64,000 nucleotides of DNA from Nonlabens agnitus (GTDB lineage Bacteria; Bacteroidota; Bacteroidia; Flavobacteriales; Flavobacteriaceae): positions 1,030,501 to 1,094,500 of the forward strand of contig NZ_MQUC01000003.1 in assembly GCF_002994045.1 (NCBI RefSeq). The letters are read 5' to 3'. Shown here piece after piece: positions 55,063 to 63,930 of this stretch. The number at the start of each line of letters is the position of its first letter. Position 1 is the stretch's first letter. Under the pieces are notes generated by a model that worked only from the letters and a program-made list of their open reading frames with translations, had not been told where the DNA came from and did not search any database. The translations under genes were made by a program, and so were the position numbers.

Positions 55063-56373
55063 ATGGATCATAAAACCGTGATTACCCCTAAATTTTCAGC
55101 GCTTATACCGCTTTTTGTCTTCGTCCTTACTTTTCTAGGCGTTGGTATTATTCAAAATGACTTTTACGCATTACCAGCACCTATAGCTGTTATTGCGGGA
55201 ATCATCGTGGCATTCCTGATGTTCAGACAAACGATCGAATCCAAAATCCAAACCCTATTAAAAGGTTGTGGTGACGATAAGATCTTGACCATGTGTTTGA
55301 TTTATCTCTTGGCCGGTGCTTTTGCTGCCATCACTAACGCGACTGGTAGCGTGGATGCTATAGTCAATTTGGGTCTGGACTTTATTGCAGTGCAATACAT
55401 CTACGTGGGCATCTTTGTTATCGCCGCATTCCTATCGGTTTCTACGGGAACTTCTGTAGGTGCGATTGTCGCACTGGCGCCTATTGTGGTGGGCTTTGCC
55501 GATAAAAGCAGCGCAGACCTAGCCATTTTGTGTGGTGCCTTGTTGGGCGGTAGTATGTTTGGTGATAATCTCTCGGTCATATCAGATACCACGATCGCTG
55601 CGACCCAATCTTTAGGTTGTAAGATGAGTGATAAATTCAAGGAGAACATCAAGATCGCGCTTCCAGCTGCTTTGGTCACCATTGCCATTTTGATCTTTCA
55701 AGGGTTGGACCTAGAGTCTGGCAATGCAGAGACGATCATTTATGATTACTCGGTGATTAAAATTTTGCCTTACCTTCTTGTAATTGGACTTTCTGTATTG
55801 GGTGTTAATGTGTTTATCACGCTACTTTTGGGTTGCATCAGTGCTGCCATTTTAGGGATTGCTTACGGTGATTTCACCTTATTGGAATCTACCAAAATCG
55901 CCTATGAAGGCTTCACCAGCATGACCGAGATCTTCTTACTGTCCTTACTTACCGGTGGTCTAGCTGCACTCGTAGCCAGAAATGGTGGTATTGATTTTAT
56001 CCTGATCAAAATCAAAAAGCTGATTTCCAGCAAGAAATCAGCGCAATTGGGTATTGCTTCACTGGTCAGCACCGTGAATCTAGCCATCGCAAACAATACG
56101 GTTTCCATCATTATCACAGGTCCCATTGCCAAAACCATTAATGATGAGTACCATCTGGACAACAAGAAAACAGCGTCGATTCTGGATATTTTTGCCTGTA
56201 TTTTTCAGGGATTGTTGCCGTATGGCGCACAGGTCTTGATGATCTTGAGTTTGTCTAACGAACAAATCAATTATCTGGATTTGGTTTCTAACACGTGGTA
56301 CCTCTTGTTACTGTTGATGACGACCATAGCATTCATTGTATTCAATACACCTAAAACGATAAGAGTTCCATAA
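55063..56373 (+). CDS. NhaC-family transporter, probable methionine transporter (MetT-like)
   Basis: A protein of 436 residues with about eleven helices. The sequence is of the NhaC Na+/H+ antiporter family: GTSVGAIVALAPI, GALLGGSMFGDNLSVISDTTIA and AIANNTVSIIITGPIAKTI. S-box-regulated members of this family (MetT) have been assigned methionine uptake from comparative genomics. The S-box-like leader here supports that assignment. Without it the safe call would be Na+/H+ antiporter family. Confidence 0.85.
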   Translation: MDHKTVITPKFSALIPLFVFVLTFLGVGIIQNDFYALPAPIAVIAGIIVAFLMFRQTIESKIQTLLKGCGDDKILTMCLIYLLAGAFAAITNATGSVDAIVNLGLDFIAVQYIYVGIFVIAAFLSVSTGTSVGAIVALAPIVVGFADKSSADLAILCGALLGGSMFGDNLSVISDTTIAATQSLGCKMSDKFKENIKIALPAALVTIAILIFQGLDLESGNAETIIYDYSVIKILPYLLVIGLSVLGVNVFITLLLGCISAAILGIAYGDFTLLESTKIAYEGFTSMTEIFLLSLLTGGLAALVARNGGIDFILIKIKKLISSKKSAQLGIASLVSTVNLAIANNTVSIIITGPIAKTINDEYHLDNKKTASILDIFACIFQGLLPYGAQVLMILSLSNEQINYLDLVSNTWYLLLLLMTTIAFIVFNTPKTIRVP

Positions 56374-56464
56374 ATAAGAACGCCTGGCATATTAGGTACC
56401 TTTGCTTCCACTCCAGTTGTAAGTCCAATAACCTGAGTGCTGTCAGCAAATTCGATTAAAATTT

Positions 56465-57100
56465 ATGATTCCAAAACTTCATTACATATCAAACGCCAAA
56501 ACGCCTCAACTTCATCTAGACAACATTCAGAAAGCTTGCAGTGCTGGAATCGAATTGGTACAACTGGACATGAAGCACATCAAGAAACCAGCGCTTTTAC
56601 AGTTGGCTAAAGATGTTCAGGCGATTACTTCGCATTTTCAGACCAGACTCATCATCACGAGCCATTACAAGATTGCCGAAACCATTAAAGCAGACGGCGT
56701 ATTCCTGGAAAAAACCGACGCTTCTCCTACTCTAATGAGAGAACATTTGTTCCCATGGCAAAGCATTGGTGCTAGCGCACACACCTTGCAGGATTGTCAG
56801 GACTTGATTAAAAAAGAAGTGGATTATATCGCCTTGGGACCTTTTCAAACGGCTAAGGAAGATAAAACGAATGCCTTAGGGATACATGGTTATACCGCTA
56901 TTGCGGAAGCCTTACCAACCGAAACACCATTACTAGGTTTTGGCAACATTACTACAAACGATGTCAAGAACATATTGGACACCGGAATCTCTGGAATCAT
57001 CGTATCTCAAGAAATCAACACCGATTTCAATTTGATCAAAACCTATCACCAATTACTGAAAGCTTCTTCTACTCAAGAGATCAGGCATAGGTTTGAATGA
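56465..57100 (+). CDS. Thiamine-phosphate-synthase-like protein (ThiE/TenI family)
   Basis: A protein of 211 residues with a TIM-barrel of ThiE/TenI type: AGIELVQLDMKH, GVFLEKTDASP, IGASAHTLQD and DYIALGPFQTAKEDKTNALG, the phosphate-binding part. Some active-site residues of true ThiE (the VGADGVHLGQ stretch) are changed here to ADGVFLEKTD, so TenI-like function in the thiazole branch is as likely. It lies 91 bases after the transporter. Confidence 0.82.
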   Translation: MIPKLHYISNAKTPQLHLDNIQKACSAGIELVQLDMKHIKKPALLQLAKDVQAITSHFQTRLIITSHYKIAETIKADGVFLEKTDASPTLMREHLFPWQSIGASAHTLQDCQDLIKKEVDYIALGPFQTAKEDKTNALGIHGYTAIAEALPTETPLLGFGNITTNDVKNILDTGISGIIVSQEINTDFNLIKTYHQLLKASSTQEIRHRFE

Positions 57101-57312
57101 TTCGTTTAATAAAATGATGTTTTATACATAAAATACTTTATGCCTCCTATAGATTTTGAATAGCAGTTTATAATTGTAAGATTGTTACAATTCTACTAAT
57201 GATCTAATAAACCCGACCTCAGACTCTATGCTGATGCAGATTTTTAAAACCTCCATATTTATGATAGTACCGTAATTGAACAACTAAAACTTAATTTATC
57301 GAGAGCAAATAA

Positions 57313-57951
57313 TTAACTGTGGGAATCAATTATTTTCTTTACTGCAGGCTTTAAATACTTCAAAAACGTTTCTCTTGCAGGGTTTTCAAGTTGTAGGATT
57401 TTATCAATCTCCTCAATAAAATTTTCATTTAACGCTATTGAGGTAAATTCGGAATGCATTCTAGCTTTCAAAACTTCATCATCTAAGTTTACTTTTCTCT
57501 TCAATATTGATATTTGATCATTGAGTAATCTGCCTTCACTAAATAAATCTAGAAAACCAGACTTCTGTAGTTTTGCAAGGTGATCTCGAACATTTCTAAT
57601 TGAATAAGCTCCTTTTTTAAATAATAAGACCGTTGGTAACTCTGAAAGTTCTTCAACCTGCATTGCGTATGCACTATGAATAAAAATCGGCACCCTACGA
57701 TGATGAAAACAATGTTTAATATCTTTCAAAATATCAAAATCCATGTCTTGAGAATCCAATTCATTTTTCTGAGCTAAATCGAAAATAACAGCTTTAACGT
57801 CCATCCAGTTATCATCAGAATAAATATATTCTCTTAGACTATCAAGAGTAATAAATGTAATAGGTTTCAAACCCAAGTCTAAACCGCGTATATCAGCCTT
57901 GATTTTTTTGACAATAGAAATTTCGTCATCGTAGATTAAAATTTTACCCAT
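57313..57951 (-). CDS. Receiver-domain protein of the methyltransferase cassette
   Basis: A protein of 212 residues. The N-terminal 125 residues form a response-regulator receiver domain: acidic pair Asp8-Asp9, phosphorylation site Asp58 (AVIFDLAQ), Ser in IFIHSAY and Lys in LLFKKGAY. The C-terminal part (about 130-212) is helical and matches no known output domain. It ends eight bases after the histidine-kinase-like piece and is the last gene of the cassette, so it is the natural partner of that kinase. Confidence 0.78.
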   Translation of the reverse strand: MGKILIYDDEISIVKKIKADIRGLDLGLKPITFITLDSLREYIYSDDNWMDVKAVIFDLAQKNELDSQDMDFDILKDIKHCFHHRRVPIFIHSAYAMQVEELSELPTVLLFKKGAYSIRNVRDHLAKLQKSGFLDLFSEGRLLNDQISILKRKVNLDDEVLKARMHSEFTSIALNENFIEEIDKILQLENPARETFLKYLKPAVKKIIDSHS

Positions 57952-57959
57952 AACTTACT

Positions 57960-58958
57960 TTATCTTCTATTAAGGACAAAAGCCGGCCCATATTCTCTGT
58001 TTTCAGCTCTGATATCCCAATTATTTTTGGATAAAATGCTCTGAGTGTATGTCAGACCTAAACCACTTTTATTCTTTCCGGGTTTATTAGAAACACCATA
58101 TTCAAATATAATATCTAAAATTTCCTCGGGAATTAAAGGTCCGGTATTACTTATTACCAATTTTGTGTTTTCAAGGGAAAACAATATTGCTCGATTTGAT
58201 TCATCACTTGTTTTTAACCAAAAAACTGCATTATTAATTATATTTAAAAAAGATATCCAAAGAGCATATTCATTATCATTTATTTGATAAGAGTTTAATT
58301 TAGGATCGATATCAATCTGGATTTTAAAATCATTAATATCTTTTTTATATAATCGGATAACTTTCGAAAAAGAAACGATTGGTTTAAAATTTCTACTCAC
58401 GGATTTTCCGATCGCAGGCTCTAGGGATTCTTTTAAATCATCTAGAGTACTAACGGCATCGGCAATTGAACTTAACTCATTTGAAATCTTATTCTTTATT
58501 TCTCGTTGAGTAATCTTTTCATTTTGGTCATAAATTTCTAATTCCGAAGCTCCCAAAATTGTTATTGGTTGGGCTAATTCATGATATAATAACTCAAGAC
58601 TACTGCCTAGAGAGGCTAATCTTTCGGCGAGAGTTAATCTGAATTCAGCGCTATTAAGAGCATTGTTAGTTTCGTTTATAAATAATTGAGTCTTATTTAT
58701 AACTTCATCATTATCAATATTATCCCTAATAAAATTTAAATATTCTTGAGATTCAGGTCGCGTATTCAATTTTCCAACTGGTCTACCTAAATTGTTCTTA
58801 AGGCGATAATTATATCTCTGCTGACCAATTTCTTGCATCACTCTTAGCAACATCCCTTTCAGTTGGCTAAAAGCATTGTTTTCATAGAAGCCTTCTCTAT
58901 TTGTTTTCTCTTTCAATCCATCATTCTGTGGAGAAAACAAATAAACATAACCTAGCAC
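57960..58958 (-). CDS. C-terminal part of the ATPase/kinase: histidine-kinase domain
   Basis: A reading frame of 332 residues starting at GTG. The first 40 residues (LGYVYLFSPQND, TNREGFYENNAFSQLK) match the end of the GHKL ATPase family's middle domain, so the true protein starts upstream. A phosphoacceptor helix has His126 (LLYHELAQPITILG) and the ATPase part has VISNTGPLIPEE and SGLGLTYTQSIL. One added base in the T5 run at 58975-58979 joins it in frame to the middle piece. No membrane helix. Confidence 0.8.
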   Translation of the reverse strand: MLGYVYLFSPQNDGLKEKTNREGFYENNAFSQLKGMLLRVMQEIGQQRYNYRLKNNLGRPVGKLNTRPESQEYLNFIRDNIDNDEVINKTQLFINETNNALNSAEFRLTLAERLASLGSSLELLYHELAQPITILGASELEIYDQNEKITQREIKNKISNELSSIADAVSTLDDLKESLEPAIGKSVSRNFKPIVSFSKVIRLYKKDINDFKIQIDIDPKLNSYQINDNEYALWISFLNIINNAVFWLKTSDESNRAILFSLENTKLVISNTGPLIPEEILDIIFEYGVSNKPGKNKSGLGLTYTQSILSKNNWDIRAENREYGPAFVLNRR

Positions 58959-59479
58959 TAGATTTGGTCCAATATTTTTCCTGGATCTTGCACTCTTTTT
59001 TGACCTAATCCTAACCAGTCTTGAACTCCATCAATGTCTCCATAGGGTTTAACGCCAAATCCATTTTTAGAAATTCTTATACCAAGAAGTTTATTTAAAA
59101 TATTCTTGGTTCGAGTATTTTTCTCATTTAATATATTTCCGAGCTTTTCGATTGCATCTTTTTCTCTATCATAAATTCTTATATCAAACATAAACCCACC
59201 TAGATCAGCTTGTGCTTCAGAATCGGTTAAATCTTTAAGTTCTTGTTTATTAACTAATTCTGTTTTTGAATTAGAATAATCAGAGACATCCAAAATCATT
59301 TTCTTTTCAAACGATTCATTTGGAAGTCTGTTAAAAAAAAGCACTCCATTAAGTTCGCCTGTGGAGTTGATTCTACCTATAGCCCTATAACTATATCCTT
59401 TAAGTATTTTTAATGGTACGACTTCGGTTAGAAGGAATTCATTCTTGTGATCTTCAATAAGATTAGTACCAAAATTCAA
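58958..59479 (-). CDS. Middle part of the ATPase/kinase (frameshifted)
   Basis: A reading frame of 173 residues, starting at TTG, which is unlikely as a real start. GYSYRAIGRINSTGELNGVLFFN resembles the transducer part that follows the GHKL ATPase in Hsp90/MORC-like proteins, and QKRVQDPGK at its end continues in the next frame. Adding one base to the T6 run at 59491-59496 fuses it to the N-terminal ATPase piece, and one to the T5 run at 58975-58979 fuses it to the kinase piece. Confidence 0.7.
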   Translation of the reverse strand: MNFGTNLIEDHKNEFLLTEVVPLKILKGYSYRAIGRINSTGELNGVLFFNRLPNESFEKKMILDVSDYSNSKTELVNKQELKDLTDSEAQADLGGFMFDIRIYDREKDAIEKLGNILNEKNTRTKNILNKLLGIRISKNGFGVKPYGDIDGVQDWLGLGQKRVQDPGKILDQI

Positions 59480-60282
59480 TTTAAAAGTACTTTTTTCACT
59501 TGCGATTGAAATCTTTTGGAAATGATATTGTTTGTCAATAATTCATCTTGTATCATTTCACTCATTGCCAATGGGGTAATTAAGACCCCAAGTGATTTCA
59601 TTAAGCTGGTATCTTCAAATTTTAAATCAAATTCATTATTACTATATTCATCTATCATTAAATTTTGAAGACTATCATCAATATTTTCTAAAATAATAAT
59701 TGTTCCTTCTAAAAAATTTTGATACTTATTATTGAGTAAGTTCAACAGTACATCATTTCGATCTTTGTTTCTTATCGATAGCAGGTGATCTTTTTCAAAT
59801 AAATCAATATAATTTTGAATTTCGTCCCCAGGGAATTTTATTTGATCTAAAAGAACTTCTTCATAAAATTGATTTGAATCCAAACTCAACCAATTGAATT
59901 TATCACAATATGATGTTTTAGATACAACAGTGAGTCTCTTACCCAAAGCCATTGCTGCTAACCTACCAATACCTTTATTACCCAAGAATTGTCGGTTGAA
60001 GATTTCGCTGTGAGTCCTTTTTCTTTTGGAGCTAACCGAGGGTTGCAGCCATTCCCCAAAGAGTGTTTCTTTCGCCATTCCTGTCCCATTATCCTTTACA
60101 ATTAGAAAAGATTTTGACTCTTCCTCGGCTATGTGAATGTAAACATCAATTTCTGTAGCATCCGCATCGTAACCATTTTTGACTAACTCATTAATTGCTG
60201 ATGTAGGATGGCCGATCAACTCTTCACCCATTTGAATAATAGACCGTGCGCCTGGTTGAAACGTGTGCGTTCTTACTCCCAT
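59476..60282 (-). CDS. N-terminal part of the ATPase/kinase: GHKL (Hsp90/MORC-like) ATPase domain
   Basis: A reading frame of 268 residues. GHKL motifs: AINELVKNGYDADATEID (N box, Asn/Asp), VKDNGTGM (G1) and NKGIGRLAAMALG (G2). This is the type called paraMORC or MutL/Hsp90-like, known to occur with DNA methylases in bacteria. It starts one base into the methyltransferase stop region (60282) and so is coupled to it. The end, VKKVLLN, is out of frame; see the two following pieces. Confidence 0.82.
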   Translation of the reverse strand: MGVRTHTFQPGARSIIQMGEELIGHPTSAINELVKNGYDADATEIDVYIHIAEEESKSFLIVKDNGTGMAKETLFGEWLQPSVSSKRKRTHSEIFNRQFLGNKGIGRLAAMALGKRLTVVSKTSYCDKFNWLSLDSNQFYEEVLLDQIKFPGDEIQNYIDLFEKDHLLSIRNKDRNDVLLNLLNNKYQNFLEGTIIILENIDDSLQNLMIDEYSNNEFDLKFEDTSLMKSLGVLITPLAMSEMIQDELLTNNIISKRFQSQVKKVLLN

Positions 60283-61499
60283 TAAATTAATGAATTAAAT
60301 TGTTCCGCTATAGTTTTGGACATCAAGGGAGGTACTGCATTTCCTATTTGTTTAAATGCTGCACTTCTACCACCTTCAAAAAAGAAATCATCAGAAAAAG
60401 ATTGTATTCTTGCAGCTTCTCTTACGGATAATGAGCGTATTTGATTAGAGTCTGGATATATATAATGGTGTCCATCCTTGGCTATATGAGCAACCATTGT
60501 ATGCGATAATCCATTGGCATCGACAACTTTATATCTATCTAAAAATGATTTCTGATTTTTATGTGTTTTCAATTTATTTGGTAGATCTGGATATTTTAAA
60601 CGTTCCCTATTTTCCCATTTTTGAATTGCAATTTTATAGATCTCCAAATCTCTAATATTATGAGGTCTCGCAATATGCTGAGTCACAAAATCCATCCCAT
60701 TTCGTAGTTCAAATTGATTTAAATAATCTGAAGAATTAGATTTATATCGAGTTACATTTTTTTGTTCACCAGGCTCAAGTATTTTTAAATCATCTAAAAT
60801 ATCTCTGACTTTAAAATCATGTTTTACTTTTTTGAACTCTGGATATTTAAAATCTATGTCCTTCCGCCAACCAATTAAAATAACTCTTTTTCTTTTTTGG
60901 AGAACTCCAAATTCTTCTGAATGCTGAACTTTATAATCTAAATTATATCCAATTGATTTGAAATGTTCTTGCATATTTTTAAAGTACTGCCCTTTTTGAG
61001 CAGAAATTAGACCCAAAACATTTTCAAATACGAAGGCTTTGGGTCTATAGTTTTCAAGAAATTTTGCATATTCTTGATACAAAAGATTTCTAGGATCTTC
61101 TCTCATGCCATTGGCATCTCTTGCTCTACCTACTAACGAATATGCTTGACACGGTGGACCACCTATAATTATATCAATCTCTTGATTTCCAGCCAATAAA
61201 TCAATATGTTTAAAAATAGAGTCATTGTTGCATCCACCAATGCCAATATTCAATACCGATTCTGAAAGCTCTTTAGTTCCATATTTTAAAATAAAATCTG
61301 GTCTACTTATTTTTCCTAAAAGATAATCGTAGTAATGATCAATTTTATTTTCTCCTTTCAGCTTATGATATACCAATCTTGTCTCTAAAGTATTACATGC
61401 GTGAGAATCAATCTCAACGTGCGCTATAGGATTGAATCCAGCGTTAATAAAACCTTCGGATAAACCACCTGCTCCGGAAAATAAATCTATAAAATTCAC
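60282..61499 (-). CDS. C5-cytosine DNA methyltransferase
   Basis: A protein of 405 residues with the ten-motif order of C5 methylases: IDLFSGAGGLSEGF (I), IIGGPPCQAYS with the catalytic Cys (IV), FVFENVLGL (VI), QKRKRVILIGWR (VIII) and GNAVPPLMSKTIAEQF (X). The target-recognition region lies at about 225-350. It methylates cytosine in a sequence that cannot be read here. First gene of the cassette. I see no restriction endonuclease of a known family next to it. Confidence 0.95.
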   Translation of the reverse strand: MNFIDLFSGAGGLSEGFINAGFNPIAHVEIDSHACNTLETRLVYHKLKGENKIDHYYDYLLGKISRPDFILKYGTKELSESVLNIGIGGCNNDSIFKHIDLLAGNQEIDIIIGGPPCQAYSLVGRARDANGMREDPRNLLYQEYAKFLENYRPKAFVFENVLGLISAQKGQYFKNMQEHFKSIGYNLDYKVQHSEEFGVLQKRKRVILIGWRKDIDFKYPEFKKVKHDFKVRDILDDLKILEPGEQKNVTRYKSNSSDYLNQFELRNGMDFVTQHIARPHNIRDLEIYKIAIQKWENRERLKYPDLPNKLKTHKNQKSFLDRYKVVDANGLSHTMVAHIAKDGHHYIYPDSNQIRSLSVREAARIQSFSDDFFFEGGRSAAFKQIGNAVPPLMSKTIAEQFNSLI

Positions 61500-61885
61500 A
61501 ATATAAATCTACATCAAATAAAAATTCATACCAATATAGCAATACTTTGATTATCAATTATTTGATAATTAATTGACAGTTGAACCCTGATTTTCATCTC
61601 ACTTTTTGAAGTACTATTCCAAATTTGGGCAAATTTCGATTGATAAGATATTCTGCTCCTCACACGTTTTATTATAACAAGTCACCGGCACAAACTACGC
61701 TTCTATTTTAAATAACTATATATTCCATCCAATTTAATGCTTAGAGATCAAAATTAATTAAGGCGCATAGTCGTATGTAATTCACTTTGAAAAATGTACA
61801 GTTAAGCAAACACAAGAAAAATATGATCACTGATTGGAATATTTTGATCACAATCAAATAGATTATATCAACCTTCACCATTGCA

Positions 61886-61902
61886 TCCTTCCGCGAAAGC
61901 GA
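61886..61902. repeat. Decayed palindromic repeat copy
   Basis: TCCTTCCGCGAAAGCGA keeps the right arm of the repeat; the left arm has several changes. Confidence 0.55.
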
Positions 61903-62012
61903 TAAAAAACCATTCACCTTCTAAATCACTCAGTCTAAAATGACTAAGCATTGTTGCGAGTCATTGTGAATATCTATCCACAAATTTGCCGGTTCCCGCT
62001 GGTCTGGCATTC

Positions 62013-62020
62013 TATATTTG
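62013..62020 (+). promoter_or_regulatory. TAnnTTTG element of the DUF4494 gene
   Basis: TATATTTG, with TTG 24 bases upstream (61986-61988) and the ATG 20 bases downstream. Confidence 0.55.
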
Positions 62021-62040
62021 CCGTCCCAAAAAAGAATCCT

Positions 62041-62601
62041 ATGAGCGCCACATGGTACGAGTGCAAAGTGAAGTATAGAAAATTTGATGAAGCCACGGCC
62101 AGTCATAAAATGAAAACAGAGCCTTTTCTGGTAGATGCGATATCGTACACTGAAGCCGAAAGCAGAATCACCGAAGAAATGGCGGCTTATTTGAGTGACA
62201 ACGAGGAGATCAAAATCACCAACATCAAAGTGGCTAATTATGCCGAGATCCATCCATTTGAAAACTCAGATCGCTGGTTCAAATCAAAGATCTCACTCAT
62301 CGCTGTAGATGAAGAAAGTGGTAAGGAGCGTAAAACCAACATCTATTTCCTTGTACAAGCCAACGATGTAAAGGAAGCGTATGAAAATACCGTAAGCGCC
62401 ATGGCAGATACAATGGGAGAATATACGATTACAGCCGTTTCAGAATCGCCTATTATGGACGTGTTCCCATATTTCACCGGTGAGGAAGATGATGTAGAAC
62501 GTTTGAAGAACTTCACGGCTCTTAAAGACTCAAAACCGGTTTTTAATGAAACCGATGAAGTGTTGGAAATGGAAGATTCCCTTATCGCTGTTGAGGATTA
62601 G
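62041..62601 (+). CDS. DUF4494-family protein
   Basis: A protein of 186 residues from ATG 62041, chosen because a promoter element at 62013-62020 lies within the longer frame. WYECKVKYRKFDE, EPFLVDAISYTEAESRI and FFxKxK-like KSKISLIAVDEESGKERK match DUF4494, a small cytosolic family of Bacteroidota with unknown function. The acidic tail is typical. Confidence 0.85.
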   Translation: MSATWYECKVKYRKFDEATASHKMKTEPFLVDAISYTEAESRITEEMAAYLSDNEEIKITNIKVANYAEIHPFENSDRWFKSKISLIAVDEESGKERKTNIYFLVQANDVKEAYENTVSAMADTMGEYTITAVSESPIMDVFPYFTGEEDDVERLKNFTALKDSKPVFNETDEVLEMEDSLIAVED

Positions 62602-63362
62602 GATTTCTCAAAAACCATACAATGCTGCCACGGCAGGTTGTCAATGTTCTTGACCAATTTAAAACCTGCGGCTTCCATCTCTTTAATGGATTGCGCCTCG
62701 GTCATTTTATGAATGGTTTTGATGGGAATGGATCGATCTTCACCACGATATTCAATCAGATAGACCTTTGCGTTGGGTCGCAAGGATTTTTTGATGGACA
62801 ACATCATCTCTAATGGATAATTAAACTCGTGATACACATCCACCATTAGGACTTTGTCGATGGTATTTTCGGGTAGGTTAACGCTTTGCTCGTAGCCTTT
62901 AATCAGGTTCACGTTGTCCAGACCATTATTTTGCAGTTGCCTGCGCATCTCTGCCAGCATTTCTTCCTGAATGTCGACCGCATATACTTCACCTTCGTGA
63001 GCTATAGGTGCCATTTTAAACACGTGATATCCAGATCCAGCGCCTATGTCGGCAATGACATCGTCACTTTGGATATCCATATTTTCCAGTAGTTTGGAAA
63101 CATTTTCTTCCTTCTCGCGCTCGGGACGGTTCAGCCACTCCATACCTTGAAATCCCATCACATGAGCGATCTCGCGACCTAGATACCACTTCCCTATTCC
63201 ATTGTAATCACCAGATTTATAGGTATAGATTTCGGTGGTGTTTTCTGTCGGTTCGTCTTTCTTTTGACCTTGACAACTCGTAAAACTCATGCAGAGTGCC
63301 AGCGTGATCACTGGAATCACATAGTGATGGATGCGACGGTAAAAAATGCTTTTGGAGTCCAT
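62598..63362 (-). CDS. Exported class I methyltransferase-like lipoprotein
   Basis: A protein of 254 residues. The N terminus has a lipoprotein signal peptide with lipobox FTSC (Cys30) followed by a polar linker (KKDEPTENTTE). The body is a class I methyltransferase: VIADIGAGSGYHVFKMA (motif I), YAVDIQEEMLAEMRRQL and VLMVDVYHEFNYP. Export is odd because S-adenosylmethionine is made in the cytosol. It overlaps the end of DUF4494 by four bases on the opposite strand. Confidence 0.82.
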   Translation of the reverse strand: MDSKSIFYRRIHHYVIPVITLALCMSFTSCQGQKKDEPTENTTEIYTYKSGDYNGIGKWYLGREIAHVMGFQGMEWLNRPEREKEENVSKLLENMDIQSDDVIADIGAGSGYHVFKMAPIAHEGEVYAVDIQEEMLAEMRRQLQNNGLDNVNLIKGYEQSVNLPENTIDKVLMVDVYHEFNYPLEMMLSIKKSLRPNAKVYLIEYRGEDRSIPIKTIHKMTEAQSIKEMEAAGFKLVKNIDNLPWQHCMVFEKS

Positions 63363-63404
63363 GATGCTAGGTTGAAAATTGGTGTTCGGTCTATTTCTGG
63401 AATT

Positions 63405-63863
63405 TTAGGCCTCGTCCTTGTTGGCCAAAAAGTAGGTCAGAGCACCTACGACCAGCGCCAGTCCAGCGCCTAGGTATAGGATCTCGATACCACTGTTATA
63501 GACCACCACACGACCCGTAAACGAGATTGTCATGATAAAAATGACCATCTTGATCATCAAGGCCTTTAAACCATCCAGGTCCTCAATGACCAGCCACGAT
63601 GGCAAATTGGGAATCTTACACACGTACAATTCAGATAAAGCCATCCCAACAGATAACAAAATCACGCCCAGCAACACAAGATCAAGTGCCTTCAAACAAT
63701 TCTTGATCACTTCGTCCTCTTCACTATACCCCAAAACTATCTTTGAGAGCGTACTATAAATCTCTTTAAATGCATAAAATTCCACGCCTATCGCGAGTGC
63801 GATAATGGCGATCACTGCCAGGGCAGCTACGATTTTCAGGAGGAAGCCTAGAGATTTTGTCAT
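63405..63863 (-). CDS. YqhA-family membrane protein (UPF0114)
   Basis: A protein of 152 residues with four hydrophobic segments. SLGFLLKIVAALAVIA and VLLGVILLSVGMALSELYVCKI with LPSWLVIEDLDGLKALMIKMV are typical of YqhA/UPF0114. Function unknown. A repeat copy lies upstream of its start. Confidence 0.85.
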   Translation of the reverse strand: MTKSLGFLLKIVAALAVIAIIALAIGVEFYAFKEIYSTLSKIVLGYSEEDEVIKNCLKALDLVLLGVILLSVGMALSELYVCKIPNLPSWLVIEDLDGLKALMIKMVIFIMTISFTGRVVVYNSGIEILYLGAGLALVVGALTYFLANKDEA

Positions 63864-63914
63864 TTTGGTGGTTTTTAATACGGTGAGAAAAGATAATGAA
63901 AATGTGGTCTATTT

Positions 63915-63930
63915 CGCTTTCGCGAAAGCG
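63915..63930. repeat. Palindromic repeat copy 17 (intergenic)
   Basis: Exact CGCTTTCGCGAAAGCG, extended to TTCGCTTTCGCGAAAGCGAA at 63913-63932, in the upstream region of the YqhA gene. Confidence 0.95.

Larger units (their letters stand above)
61500..62040. other. 541-base AT-rich interval between the cassette and DUF4494 gene
   Basis: Strongly AT-rich with no supported gene. A decayed palindromic repeat copy lies at 61886-61902 and a TATATTTG promoter element for the next gene at 62013-62020. It may mark an edge of the acquired cassette. Confidence 0.6.

Noticed and set aside
57313..61499. Detocs-type defensive two-component system
   Set aside because: The receiver protein lacks a recognisable effector domain and the kinase carries a GHKL ATPase and is tied to a methylase, so the order and domains do not match that system.
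60282..61499. Complete restriction-modification pair
   Set aside because: No endonuclease motif of a known family was found in the neighbouring genes; the partner genes are an ATPase/kinase and a receiver protein.
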